A stretch of 64,000 nt of DNA from Sphingomonas sp. LM7 (lineage in GTDB: Bacteria; Pseudomonadota; Alphaproteobacteria; Sphingomonadales; Sphingomonadaceae): assembly GCF_002002925.1 (NCBI RefSeq), contig NZ_CP019511.1:3813001-3877000 (forward strand), given 5' to 3'. Positions 16,094 to 24,918 of the stretch are shown here, piece by piece (position 1 is the first letter of the stretch; every line of letters starts with the position of its first letter). A program made the position numbers and the translations under genes. The notes under the pieces were generated by a model, which saw nothing but the letters and a program-made list of their open reading frames with translations, searched no databases and was not told where the DNA came from.

Positions 16094-19093
16094 TCAGAAC
16101 TGTGCGTTGAGGCCGAAGGTGAAGGTGCGGCCGATACGCGTCTGGAACAGCGTGTCCTGACGCACGCTGTCGATATACAGCGTGTTACGTGCGTCGGTAA
16201 TGTTCTGGGCTTCGAGGATCAGCTTGAAGTTGTCCGTCAGCTTGTACGAGGCCGAGGCATCGACGAAGGTGTTCGGCTGGTTCGCACGGATGTCGCTGCC
16301 GTTCGCCGCGATGATCGCGCGGGTGTAGCGGTCGCGATAGCTGGCCGTGCCACGGATGCTGAAACGATCATCCTCGTAATAGAGCGTGCCGCTTGCCGAG
16401 TTCTTCGACAAGTCGATCAGGTCCGAGGTGAAGATCGTGCCGGTGCCGGTGATGTAGTCGATCTTCGAGGTCACCCGCGTGTAGCTACCCAGTGCGCCGA
16501 AGTGCGAGAGGAAGCCCGGCAGGAAGTCGAACTGCACCTGGGCATTGACTTCGAAGCCCTTGAGCGGGCCGCCGGGAGTGTTCAGCGGACGGCGCACCGT
16601 GAAAATGTCGGTCGGAATCGTGTTGGTGCCGGCCAGCAACGCATCGGGCAGGCCCAGCTGGTTGAACGGAATATTCTCGGTCGCATTCTGGATGTAGGTT
16701 TCGATGTCCTTGTAGAAATAGGCGACCGAAAGCAGCGAGCCGGGCTTGAAATACCATTCCAGCGCCAGATCGAGCGTATTGGCGCGGATCGGGTTCAGGA
16801 ACGGGTTGTTGGTGCTGGCATTGCGCGTCGTCGCGGTGATCGAGGGCGAACCCGGGATCATCACGCCCAGCTCGGGCCGGGAGATGACGCGTGCCATCGA
16901 CGCACGGACCAGCAGGTCGGGGGTGATCTCACCGACCACGTTCACCGACGGCAGGAAGTCCTCATAGTCCCGATCGACGACGTTGGCCGTGGCGGTGACG
17001 CCAGTCGGGCTGCTGGCCAGCGCACGGGTCAGGAAGCCGACGGCGCGCATGTCCGTCTTGACGTAGCGCACGCCCGCGTCGCCGCGCAGCGTGAAGGGCA
17101 AGGTTTCCGAGGTGTCGAAGTTTACCATCAGATAGCCGCTCTTGATCCGCTCGCGGATCCGCGACGTGCCGACGCCGCACGAGGCGTCGATGCAGAAGTC
17201 GAAGCCGTTCGGGAAGTTGAACGTCTGACGCCATTTGTCCGGATCGATCGCGACCCAGCTCGCTGGGGCGCCGGTGCCGAAGATGTCGTCGACGCCGGTG
17301 ATCTGGCGCGTGATGCTGGTCAGGCTGGTGCCGGCCGGCAGCGCGCGGGTCACGTTCTGGCCGGTATATTGCGTAGCGCCGCGCGCGCTGTAGTCGCTCT
17401 CGCGGAACTGGCCGCCAACCTTGACCGTGAAGCCCGGCGTCACGTCCCATTTGGTGTTGAGTTCGAAGGTCTTGTTCTTGGTCTCGTTGCGCGACGGCTT
17501 GCCCTGCGTGCTGAAGCCGCCGAGGAACGTCACGCCGCCATCGGGGCTGGGCGCATAGGCGAAGTTGGCGGGGTTCGCGACGTCGATGCCGAAGCCGATC
17601 GTCGGATTGTAACCGCCATCGCGGAAGTCGATGGTCACGCCATCGGCATCGATCGCGTCGATGAAGGTCTGCAGGCGCTCCTTGCCGTCCCATAGCGAAT
17701 TCGAGATGCCGGCCAGGCCGGAGATTTCGAAGCTGTCGGAGAAGCGGTGACGGAAGTTGAAATTGGCCTGCTTGAAGGTCGAGACGAAGGTATCGACCAG
17801 GCCTTCCGAGCGGATGTCGACGCCGTCGAACAGGCCATAGACCAGCGAGCCGTTCTGATCGAATTCGACGTCGCGCACCGACACCATCGGCTGGCCATTG
17901 TTGTTGATGTTGCGGGCGAACGACAGCAGCGCAATGTAATTGTCGCGGCGCTCGACGTTGAGGCGCGAATAGAGGCCGTCGATCGAGATGTCGGTGTTCT
18001 CGGTCGGCTTCCACTGGATGGTCGCGGTGCCGCCAAAGCGTTCGGTATCCTGCTCCGAATTCACATAGCGCGGGATGCGCGGGAAGAACGCGCCGCTGCC
18101 CGGCGTGGCGGCCGCGGCGGGGCTGAAGTTACTGCGCAGCGCCATGATCGTGTTGTACGCAGCGATCGTGCCGGTGCGCGGATTGCCGGTGCTGCACATC
18201 GTCGCGGATGCACCACGGCCGGCATAGGTCACGGGCGAGGGGCTGACCGGGGTGTAGCCGATCGGGGTGCAAAAGGGCTGCGCAGCGGCGCCGGTGCCGA
18301 GCTGGTTGCCGCCCAGGGTCGAGGACAGGATGTCGACTGCCGAATAGCCGGCTTCGCGCAGGTGACGCTTCTGATAGGCGCCGGAGAGCAGCACGCCGAA
18401 CGTGCCGTCGGCGAACTGCTTCGAGATGATGGCCGAGGCGCGGGGATCGAGCTTCTTGCTGACCTCGTTGTAGACGCCGCGGGCAGTGGCGCTCAGCACG
18501 AAGTCCTTGTCGTAATCGAGCGGATGCGGCGCCTTGAGGTCGACGGTGGCGCCGAGCGATCCTTCCTCGACATCGGCCGAAGGCGTCTTGCGCACCGCGA
18601 GCGACGAAAAGATTTCGGTGGGGAAGGCATTGAAGTCGAAGCTTCGGCCCGAGTTGCCGGCGCCGTAAATGTCCGACGATCCGGTCTGCGACGTGCCTTC
18701 CATGCCGTTTATGCGCACGCGGGTGAAGCCGGCGCCGAGGCCGCGGACCGAGATGTTGCGGCCTTCGCCGCCGTCACCGCGCGACAATGCCACGCCGGGG
18801 ACGCGCTGCATCGATTCGGCGAGATTGGAATCGGGGAACTTGCCGATGTCTTCGGCGACGATCGAGTCGATCGCGGCAGTCTCTTCGCGCTTCTGGTTGA
18901 GTGCGGTGGCGAGCGAGGCGCGGAAGCCCTGGACGACGATGTCGCCTTCGGTGCTCTCGGGCGTCTCCTGCGCGCTGGGGTCCGCGGCGGGCGCTTCCTG
19001 CGCCATTGCTACCGGTGTCCATGCCAGCGCCATAGCCAGTGCCGTGCTCGAAATCCCGACACTCCGGGCACGCGAAGTCGATTGTATCTTCAT
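16094..19093 (-). CDS. TonB-dependent receptor (oligosaccharide uptake)
   Basis: This 999-residue outer-membrane receptor probably imports rhamnogalacturonan or galactan oligosaccharides. It has a signal peptide ending A-M-A-Q and an acidic linker. The plug opens with G-D-I-V-V-Q-G-F-R-A-S-L, then I-V-A-E-D-I-G-K-F-P-D-S-N-L-A-E-S-M-Q-R and R-G-L-G-A-G-F. A beta-barrel follows, ending in aromatic Phe. I chose ATG 19093 because AGGAGGGG lies six bases upstream; the ATG at 19099 would touch that site. It stands between the PL11 operon and the rhamnose operon, with its own terminators. Confidence 0.92.
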   Translation of the reverse strand: MKIQSTSRARSVGISSTALAMALAWTPVAMAQEAPAADPSAQETPESTEGDIVVQGFRASLATALNQKREETAAIDSIVAEDIGKFPDSNLAESMQRVPGVALSRGDGGEGRNISVRGLGAGFTRVRINGMEGTSQTGSSDIYGAGNSGRSFDFNAFPTEIFSSLAVRKTPSADVEEGSLGATVDLKAPHPLDYDKDFVLSATARGVYNEVSKKLDPRASAIISKQFADGTFGVLLSGAYQKRHLREAGYSAVDILSSTLGGNQLGTGAAAQPFCTPIGYTPVSPSPVTYAGRGASATMCSTGNPRTGTIAAYNTIMALRSNFSPAAAATPGSGAFFPRIPRYVNSEQDTERFGGTATIQWKPTENTDISIDGLYSRLNVERRDNYIALLSFARNINNNGQPMVSVRDVEFDQNGSLVYGLFDGVDIRSEGLVDTFVSTFKQANFNFRHRFSDSFEISGLAGISNSLWDGKERLQTFIDAIDADGVTIDFRDGGYNPTIGFGIDVANPANFAYAPSPDGGVTFLGGFSTQGKPSRNETKNKTFELNTKWDVTPGFTVKVGGQFRESDYSARGATQYTGQNVTRALPAGTSLTSITRQITGVDDIFGTGAPASWVAIDPDKWRQTFNFPNGFDFCIDASCGVGTSRIRERIKSGYLMVNFDTSETLPFTLRGDAGVRYVKTDMRAVGFLTRALASSPTGVTATANVVDRDYEDFLPSVNVVGEITPDLLVRASMARVISRPELGVMIPGSPSITATTRNASTNNPFLNPIRANTLDLALEWYFKPGSLLSVAYFYKDIETYIQNATENIPFNQLGLPDALLAGTNTIPTDIFTVRRPLNTPGGPLKGFEVNAQVQFDFLPGFLSHFGALGSYTRVTSKIDYITGTGTIFTSDLIDLSKNSASGTLYYEDDRFSIRGTASYRDRYTRAIIAANGSDIRANQPNTFVDASASYKLTDNFKLILEAQNITDARNTLYIDSVRQDTLFQTRIGRTFTFGLNAQF

Positions 19094-19354
19094 GCTCATC
19101 CCCTCCTCAGGTCCTGTCTTTGACCGCCGCGCTTGGTGCACTGGTCGATCTCATTTCTTGTTCTTATTTCCCAATATATATGACGTAACGAAAACGTCTC
19201 GCCAATCCCCTGTTTTGCATTTGTCCGATCAATGTGGGGTTTCTGTCACACTCCGGACGCAGGTCGTCGCGGGCGATACCACCCCTAATTGCTACCGGTG
19301 TCAATTCACGGACGACGAGCCGGACGTCGTAAGGTGTCAGCTTGGCACTTGCCC

Positions 19355-20143
19355 TCAGTGACAGGCGGCGGAACCCAGCGGTTTGATGCGGGTCAGGTCC
19401 GGGCGGTCAGTAAGGACTTTCTCTGCAATCGGGATCTTCAGTCCCTTGATCTCTTGCGCGACCAGATTTGCCATCTCGCGTGCGCCGAGCTCGCTGAAAT
19501 GCGTGTCGTCGGCGATGCCTTGGGGGAAGGCGGCGAGCTTGTCCGCGGGCGTATAGTGCAGGAAATACTGCTTCGAACCTGCCTCGCCGGCGCGGCTGAC
19601 CAAGTCGAGCGAGCGTGCCTCGAGATCGATCAGCGGCGTGTTGGTGGTCACCACCAGTTCGCGCATCACCTGCGAATAGGCGGCGAAATCCGCCTTGGCG
19701 CGCGCGCCGTCGAACGAGCGGCGGGCCGGGGGCGTGACCAGCACCGGCACCAGCCCGCGGCCGCGCGCCTCCCAGATCATCCGGATCAGATTGTCGCGGT
19801 AGAGCGTCGCGGCGGGGGCATAGCGCTCGGGGCGCGACACGCTCGCGTCGTTATGGCCGAACTGGATGAGCACGGTGTCGCCGGGCCTGGACTCGGCGAT
19901 CAGCGCGTCCCACTTCCCCTCGGAAATGAAGGTGCGCGTGCTGCGTCCGCCGACTGCGCGGTTGACCACCTCGACATCGGGCGCGAGCCCGCATTTGAGC
20001 ATCATCCCCCAGCCGAGCTGCGGATACTTCTCGGCGCCATAGTTTGCCGCAGTCGAATCGCTCGCGATCAGGATGCGCGGATCGGCCGAAGCCGGCGCCG
20101 CCAGCGCGAGCAGGCCGGCAACGGCGCCGAGCAGCGCCCTCAT
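19355..20143 (-). CDS. SGNH rhamnogalacturonan acetylesterase-like protein
   Basis: This 262-residue secreted esterase begins with a signal peptide ending A-P-A-S-A. It shows A-S-D-S-T-A-A-N-Y (nucleophile Ser), I-Q-F-G-H-N-D-A (block III) and D-D-T-H-F-S-E-L-G-A (Asp/His). Unlike the CE12 at 12808 it lacks the extra N-terminal sandwich, so the two may differ in preferred acetyl position or polymer. The start 20143 overlaps the stop of the dehydrogenase gene by ATGA, so it is co-translated with rhamnose catabolism. Family assignment is good; exact substrate is inferred from context. Confidence 0.82.
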   Translation of the reverse strand: MRALLGAVAGLLALAAPASADPRILIASDSTAANYGAEKYPQLGWGMMLKCGLAPDVEVVNRAVGGRSTRTFISEGKWDALIAESRPGDTVLIQFGHNDASVSRPERYAPAATLYRDNLIRMIWEARGRGLVPVLVTPPARRSFDGARAKADFAAYSQVMRELVVTTNTPLIDLEARSLDLVSRAGEAGSKQYFLHYTPADKLAAFPQGIADDTHFSELGAREMANLVAQEIKGLKIPIAEKVLTDRPDLTRIKPLGSAACH

Positions 20144-20904
20144 TGCAGGTTCACGAAGGCGCCACCGTCGACCAGCAGCGCCGCGCCGGTGACATAGGCA
20201 GCCATGTCCGAGGCGAGGAACACGATCGGGCCGGCGAGATCCTCGGCCTGGCCAAGGCGGCCGAGCGGGATGCGGGCTTCCATGTACTTGCGCTTCTCCT
20301 GGTCGGCGAGATCGTCCTTGTTGATCTCGGTCAGAATCGTGCCAGGCAGCACCGAATTGCAGCGGATCTTGTGCTTGCCGAGCGCAATCGCCGTCGACTG
20401 CATCAGCGAATGGAGGCCCGCCTTGGTCGGCGTATAGTGCGTCTGATATTCGCCACCGACGAGCGCCGAGATCGAGGAGACTGCGACCAGCGCGCCGCCG
20501 TGCCCCTGCTTGACCATCTGGTTGGCTGCGGCCTGGCACATGAAATAGCCGCCGAGCAGATTGACCTGCACGGTGCGCTGGACGGTCTCGACCGGCATGT
20601 CGAGGAAGGAGTGGAACGGGCAGATGCCGGCATTGGAGACCATCACGTCGACCTTGCCGAACGCCTCGACGGCCTTCGCCACGAATTCGGTCGCAGTCTC
20701 GGCGGCGGCGACGTCGCCCTTGACTGCGAGCCCGCGCTGGCCGGCGGCCTCGATCTCCGCGACGCAGGCGGCAGCCTCGTCGTCGCGGCTGTGATAGTTG
20801 ATGACGACGTCGGCGCCGGCCTTGGCCGCGCCCACTGCGGCGGCGCGGCCGATGCCCGTCGATGCGCCCGTGACGAGCACGGTCTTGCCCTGCAACAACT
20901 TCAC
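20140..20904 (-). CDS. L-rhamnose 1-dehydrogenase (SDR)
   Basis: This 254-residue short-chain dehydrogenase is predicted to oxidise L-rhamnose to L-rhamnono-lactone, step one of the non-phosphorylative pathway. It has the nucleotide motif T-G-A-S-T-G-I-G-R and N-A-G-I. Ser of S-S-I-S-A-L and the Y-x-x-x-K of Y-T-P-T-K complete the catalytic set. The family alone does not fix the sugar. The call rests on its position beside L-rhamnonate dehydratase, the FAH hydrolase and the second dehydrogenase. It follows the IclR regulator with a 24-base gap on the same strand. Confidence 0.8.
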   Translation of the reverse strand: MKLLQGKTVLVTGASTGIGRAAAVGAAKAGADVVINYHSRDDEAAACVAEIEAAGQRGLAVKGDVAAAETATEFVAKAVEAFGKVDVMVSNAGICPFHSFLDMPVETVQRTVQVNLLGGYFMCQAAANQMVKQGHGGALVAVSSISALVGGEYQTHYTPTKAGLHSLMQSTAIALGKHKIRCNSVLPGTILTEINKDDLADQEKRKYMEARIPLGRLGQAEDLAGPIVFLASDMAAYVTGAALLVDGGAFVNLQ

Positions 20905-20928
20905 CTGGTCTCTCCTAAAGGTACTAAA

Positions 20929-21759
20929 CTATCTGCGCGCGCGGCGCGGGGGGCGCACGTCCGGGCTCCAGCCCAGATCGGTGCTGATCTTCTGCGCGGT
21001 TTCGCGGACTTCGGCGCTCAGCGTCTCCATCCGCTCGTCGTCCATATATTGCGCGGCGCTCGACACGCTGATCGCCGCGACGATCTTGCCGGAGACGTCG
21101 CGCACCGGGGCGGCGACGCAGCGGATCTGGTCCTCATTCTCTTCGAGGTCATAGGCGTGGCCGGCATCGGCATAGCCGCGCATCCGATCGAACCACGTCT
21201 CGCGGTTGGCGCGCGGCGCGCCATGCGCCTGATCGGCGTCGAACAATCGTGTCCATTCGGCTTCGCTGCCGTCGACGAGCAGTGCCTTGCCCAGCCCGGT
21301 CGAGGTGAGCGGCTGGCGGTCGCCGATCCGGCTCGAGATCTCGACGCGGCGGCGGCCGGGGATCTTGTCGAGATAGAGGGCGAGGTCGCCGTCCATCCGG
21401 CCGAGATGCACGGTGTCCTCGGACGCGGCGGCGAGTTCCTCCATGCGCGGGCGCGCGATCTGGACGATGTCGGCCTGGCTCTGGGCGAGGAAGCCCAGCT
21501 GGATCAGCTTGGGGCCGAGCTGATAGCCGTCGCGCGGCAGATAGGTGAGGAAGCCGCGGTCGATCAGAGCGTTGGCGAGGCGGTGCGTGGTCGAGCGCGT
21601 CAGGCTCATCCGCGCCGAAAGCTCGGCGAGCTTGATCGGGCCGTCGATCACCTTGTCGAGCATGTCGAGCCCGCGGATCAGCGTCTGGCTGCCCTGTACC
21701 TTGGGGCCCGCCTTCTTCTCGGCGGGTTCCGATTCAGCGTTTGACGTGTCGCGTCTCAT
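20929..21759 (-). CDS. IclR-family transcriptional regulator
   Basis: This 276-residue protein has a winged helix-turn-helix around residues 25-85 (L-A-E-L-S-A-R-M-S-L-T-R-S-T-T-H-R-L-A) and an IclR effector domain after it (S-R-I-G-D-R-Q-P-L, T-S-T-G-L-G-K-A-L-L, and A-I-S-V-S). It is divergent from L-rhamnonate dehydratase across a 205-base gap and precedes L-rhamnose dehydrogenase. It is therefore the best candidate for the rhamnose-pathway switch. The inducer is probably a pathway sugar acid; that is inference. Confidence 0.88.
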   Translation of the reverse strand: MRRDTSNAESEPAEKKAGPKVQGSQTLIRGLDMLDKVIDGPIKLAELSARMSLTRSTTHRLANALIDRGFLTYLPRDGYQLGPKLIQLGFLAQSQADIVQIARPRMEELAAASEDTVHLGRMDGDLALYLDKIPGRRRVEISSRIGDRQPLTSTGLGKALLVDGSEAEWTRLFDADQAHGAPRANRETWFDRMRGYADAGHAYDLEENEDQIRCVAAPVRDVSGKIVAAISVSSAAQYMDDERMETLSAEVRETAQKISTDLGWSPDVRPPRRARR

Positions 21760-21964
21760 CTCGTAACATCCTATCCCATAAAGTGAGAAAGTAAAGCATC
21801 AGGAGGGGTGCGAGGCGGCGAAGCATTTCGGCTATCGCCACACCCATTCAGTCAGGCATCGCGGTGCGACGTATCACATGATGGTATGCGTTGCTCGCGA
21901 TTTTTCACATGCTCAGGCTCTGTGCCCAGATGTGGTACGGGTGCCGCAAAAGGGGTCAGACGAC
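21760..21964. promoter_or_regulatory. Divergent control region between the IclR gene and rhmD
   Basis: The gap must hold the promoters for both divergent transcripts. An AT-richer block next to the regulator, ATCCCATAAAGTGAGAAAG (about 21772-21790), is the best operator candidate. A run TTTTTCACATG lies nearer rhmD. No perfect long palindrome was found. Confidence 0.4.
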
Positions 21965-23161
21965 GTGGCGGCAGCCGGCCTTTCGAAGATCAAGTACGTC
22001 CGTGCCTTCACCGTCCGCGGCGGCGGTGCCGATTATCACGATCAGGGCGAAGGCCACTGGATCGACAATCACATCGCCACGCCGATGGCGCGCTATCCCG
22101 AATATCGCCAGTCGCGGCAGAGCTTCGGCATCAACGTGCTCGGCACGCTGATCGTCGAGATCGAGGCAGAGGACGGCACGATCGGCTTCGCCGTGACCAC
22201 CGGCGGCGAGCCCGCCGCGTTCATCGTCGAAAAGCACCTGGCGCGCTTCCTGGAAGGCCGCGACCCGCGCGAAGTCGAGAAGATCTGGGATCAGATGTAT
22301 TTCTCGACCCAATATTACGGCCGCAAGGGGCTGGTGGTGAACGCCATTTCGGGCGTCGATCTCGCGCTGTGGGACCTGCTCGGCAAGCTGCGCGGCGAGC
22401 CGGTGTACCAGATGCTGGGCGGCGCAGTGCGCGACGAACTGCAATTCTACGCCACCGGTGCCCGGCCGGATGTCGCCAAGGAACTCGGCTTCATCGGCGG
22501 CAAGCTGCCGCTGCATCATGGGCCTGCAGAGGGACTTGAGGGCCTGCACAAGAACATCGCCGAATTGGCTGACATGCGTTCGAAGGTCGGCGACGATTTC
22601 TGGCTGATGCTCGATTGCTGGATGAGCCTCGACCTTGATTACGCCACGCGGCTTGCGCATCGCGCCTATGACGAGTGCGGGCTCAAATGGATCGAGGAGG
22701 CGCTCAGCCCCGACGATTACTGGGCCTATGCCGCGCTCAAGAAGAACGCCCCCAAGGGGCTGCTGGTGACCACCGGCGAGCATGAGGCGACCCGCTGGGG
22801 CTTCCGCATGCTGATGGACATGGAATGCTGCGACATCATCCAGCCCGATGTGGGCTGGTGCGGCGGCGTCACCGAGCTGATCAAGATCGCCAACTATGCC
22901 GACAGCAAGGGCGTGATGATGATCCCGCACGGCTCGAGCGTGTACAGCTATCACTTCGTCATCACCCGGCATAACAGCCCGTTCGCCGAGTTCCTGATGA
23001 TGCATCCCGGGCCGACCGAGGTCGTGCCGATGTTCCACCCGCAATTGATCGGCGAGCCGGTGCCCCAGAACGGGCGCCTGCACGTGAGCGCGCTCGACAA
23101 GCCCGGCTTCGGGGTCGAACTCAATCGCGACCTGCCGATGCACCGCCCCTACACGCACTAA
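21965..23161 (+). CDS. rhmD: L-rhamnonate dehydratase (enolase superfamily)
   Basis: This enzyme converts L-rhamnonate to 2-keto-3-deoxy-L-rhamnonate. It has 398 residues and a conserved N-terminus, K-I-K-Y-V-R-A-F-T, followed by [10 protein letters not shown]. The barrel shows [13 protein letters not shown] and metal ligands in M-L-D-C-W, W-I-E-E-A and T-G-E-H-E. The RhmD-specific [11 protein letters not shown] closes the set. I prefer GTG 21965, because AAAAGGGG lies nine bases upstream and the length then fits the family. The upstream ATG at 21878 would add a non-conserved tail. It opens the six-gene plus-strand rhamnose operon. Confidence 0.93.
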   Translation: MAAAGLSKIKYVRAFTVRGGGADYHDQGEGHWIDNHIATPMARYPEYRQSRQSFGINVLGTLIVEIEAEDGTIGFAVTTGGEPAAFIVEKHLARFLEGRDPREVEKIWDQMYFSTQYYGRKGLVVNAISGVDLALWDLLGKLRGEPVYQMLGGAVRDELQFYATGARPDVAKELGFIGGKLPLHHGPAEGLEGLHKNIAELADMRSKVGDDFWLMLDCWMSLDLDYATRLAHRAYDECGLKWIEEALSPDDYWAYAALKKNAPKGLLVTTGEHEATRWGFRMLMDMECCDIIQPDVGWCGGVTELIKIANYADSKGVMMIPHGSSVYSYHFVITRHNSPFAEFLMMHPGPTEVVPMFHPQLIGEPVPQNGRLHVSALDKPGFGVELNRDLPMHRPYTH

Positions 23162-23179
23162 AGCAAGAGAAGCCGCCAC

Positions 23180-24037
23180 ATGAAACTCTGCCGCTACGGA
23201 CTCCGGGGACAGGAAAAGCCCGGCCTTGTCGACAATGACGGAACGCTCCGCGATCTCTCGGGCACGCTCGCCGACCTCACGGTCGATGCGATCGCCGGGC
23301 TCGCCAACATCGATGCCGCGAGCCTGCCGGCGGTCGAGGGTACGCCGCGCTACGGCGTGCCGATCAAGGGCATCGGCAAGATCGTCGCGATCGGCCTCAA
23401 TTATGAGGATCACGCGATCGAATCGAACCTGCCGATCCCGACCGAGCCGGTAATGTTCATGAAGGCGCTGTCGAGCCTGACCGGCCCGAACGACGAAGTC
23501 ATGATCCCGAAGGACTCGACGCACAGCGACTGGGAAGTCGAACTCGGCGTGGTGATCGGCAAGACCGCGCGTTACGTCGAAGAGGCCGATGCGCTTTCGT
23601 ACGTCGCCGGCTACACCGTCGCCAACGACGTTTCCGAGCGCTTCAACCAGAAGCAGCGCGGCAGCCAGTGGAGCAAGGGCAAGGGCCACGACACCTTCTG
23701 CCCGGTCGGCCCGTGGCTGGTCACGCCCGACGAAGTCGGCGACCCGCAGGACCTCGACATGTTCCTCGATGTCAACGGTGACCGGATGCAGACCGGCAAC
23801 ACCCGGACGATGATCTTCACTGTCCAGCAGATCATTGCCTATGTCAGCCAGTATATGACGCTCTATCCGGGCGATCTGCTGATCACCGGCACTCCGCCGG
23901 GAGTGGGCGAGGGCAAGAAGCCCGAGTCGATCTTCCTCAAGGCGGGCGACACGATGCGGCTGGGCATCGCCAAGCTCGGCGAGCAACAGCAGGCCGTCGT
24001 CGAATGGCGCCACCTTGGTGACGAGGTGCTCGGGTGA
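23180..24037 (+). CDS. 2,4-diketo-3-deoxy-L-rhamnonate hydrolase (FAH family)
   Basis: This 285-residue fumarylacetoacetate-hydrolase-fold protein is predicted to split 2,4-diketo-3-deoxy-L-rhamnonate to pyruvate and L-lactate, the last step of the Sphingomonas rhamnose route. It shows G-L-N-Y-E-D-H-A, F-M-K-A-L-S-S and the metal-binding D-W-E-V-E-L-G-V-V-I-G. N-D-V-S-E-R and I-T-G-T-P-P-G-V-G follow. FAH enzymes vary in substrate, so the precise role comes from its position between rhamnonate dehydratase and a 4-dehydrogenase-like SDR, whose start it overlaps. Confidence 0.87.
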   Translation: MKLCRYGLRGQEKPGLVDNDGTLRDLSGTLADLTVDAIAGLANIDAASLPAVEGTPRYGVPIKGIGKIVAIGLNYEDHAIESNLPIPTEPVMFMKALSSLTGPNDEVMIPKDSTHSDWEVELGVVIGKTARYVEEADALSYVAGYTVANDVSERFNQKQRGSQWSKGKGHDTFCPVGPWLVTPDEVGDPQDLDMFLDVNGDRMQTGNTRTMIFTVQQIIAYVSQYMTLYPGDLLITGTPPGVGEGKKPESIFLKAGDTMRLGIAKLGEQQQAVVEWRHLGDEVLG

Positions 24038-24783
24038 GCGTCTACGCCGGACGTTATGAGGGCCGCACCGCGGTCATTACCGGTGGCACCGGGGGCCTTG
24101 GCATCGCAGTGGCGCGCCGCTTCATCGCCGAGGGCGGCCAGGTCGCTTTGTGGGATCTGAACGCCGAGGCGCTGGCTACCGTGGCGGACGAGATCGGTGC
24201 GAAGCACATCGTCGCGCTCGACGTCTCCGATCCGGCGGCAGTCGCGCAGGCCGCGAAGGACAGTGCCGCCGCGCTCGGGCGGATCGACGTGCTGGTCAAT
24301 TCGGCCGGGATCACCGGCGCGACCGTGCCCGTCCACGAATTCCCGATCGACAGCTGGCAGCGCGTGATCGACATCAACCTCAACGGGCTGTTCTATTGCT
24401 GCCGTGAAGTGATCCCGCACATGCTGGCGAACGGCTATGGCCGGATCGTCAACGTCGCGTCGGTGGCGGGCAAGGAAGGCAACCCCAACGCCTCTGCCTA
24501 TTCGGCGTCGAAGGCGGGTGTGATCGGGCTCACCAAGTCGCTCGGCAAGGAACTGGCGGGCAAGGGCATCATCGCCAATGCGCTGACCCCGGCGACGTTC
24601 GAGAGCCCGATCCTCGAACAGCTTCCGCCGAGCCAGGTCGATTACATGCGCTCGAAGATCCCGATGGGCCGGCTGGGCGAGGCCGAGGAAAGCGCCGCGA
24701 TGATCCTGTTCATGGCGAGCGAGGAATGCAGCTTCACCACGGCGTCGACCTTCGACACCTCGGGCGGGCGCACGACGTACTGA
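24034..24783 (+). CDS. 2-keto-3-deoxy-L-rhamnonate 4-dehydrogenase (SDR)
   Basis: This 249-residue short-chain dehydrogenase is predicted to oxidise C4 of 2-keto-3-deoxy-L-rhamnonate, making the diketo acid for the FAH hydrolase. Motifs are T-G-G-T-G-G-L-G, L-V-N-S-A-G-I-T-G, the catalytic Ser in V-A-S-V-A-G, and Y-S-A-S-K. It starts with GTG inside the last codons of the hydrolase gene (GTGA). It differs from the dehydrogenase at 20140, so the pathway's two oxidation steps have separate enzymes. A palindromic repeat follows its stop. Confidence 0.83.
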   Translation: MSVYAGRYEGRTAVITGGTGGLGIAVARRFIAEGGQVALWDLNAEALATVADEIGAKHIVALDVSDPAAVAQAAKDSAAALGRIDVLVNSAGITGATVPVHEFPIDSWQRVIDINLNGLFYCCREVIPHMLANGYGRIVNVASVAGKEGNPNASAYSASKAGVIGLTKSLGKELAGKGIIANALTPATFESPILEQLPPSQVDYMRSKIPMGRLGEAEESAAMILFMASEECSFTTASTFDTSGGRTTY

Positions 24784-24790
24784 TGAAACT

Positions 24791-24901
24791 AAGCCCCTCC
24801 CCTTCAGGGGAGGGGTTGGGGTGGGCCTATCAATGGGCACACCGGTCTAGGTGAGACGGCCACGCCCCACCCCCGACCCCTCCACTGAAGGGGAGGGGCT
24901 T
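24791..24901. repeat. Palindromic intergenic repeat, copy A
   Basis: The left arm (24791-24827, aagcccctccccttcagggg onward) is nearly the reverse complement of the right arm (24858-24901). The core includes GGTGAGACGG. The element matches the repeat at 58468-58577, which carries the same core in the opposite orientation. Here it lies inside the rhamnose operon, between the SDR and the lactonase, and could fold into a long RNA hairpin. Confidence 0.85.
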
Positions 24902-24918
24902 GATAGGAGAAGAGGAAA

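Noticed and set aside
21878..21964. Longer N-terminus for L-rhamnonate dehydratase from the ATG at 21878
   Set aside because: The added residues are not like the family, and a good ribosome site precedes the GTG at 21965.
24791..24901. Possible CRISPR or phage attachment repeat
   Set aside because: There is one palindrome per site, with no spacers or adjacent integrase; it matches a dispersed intergenic repeat.
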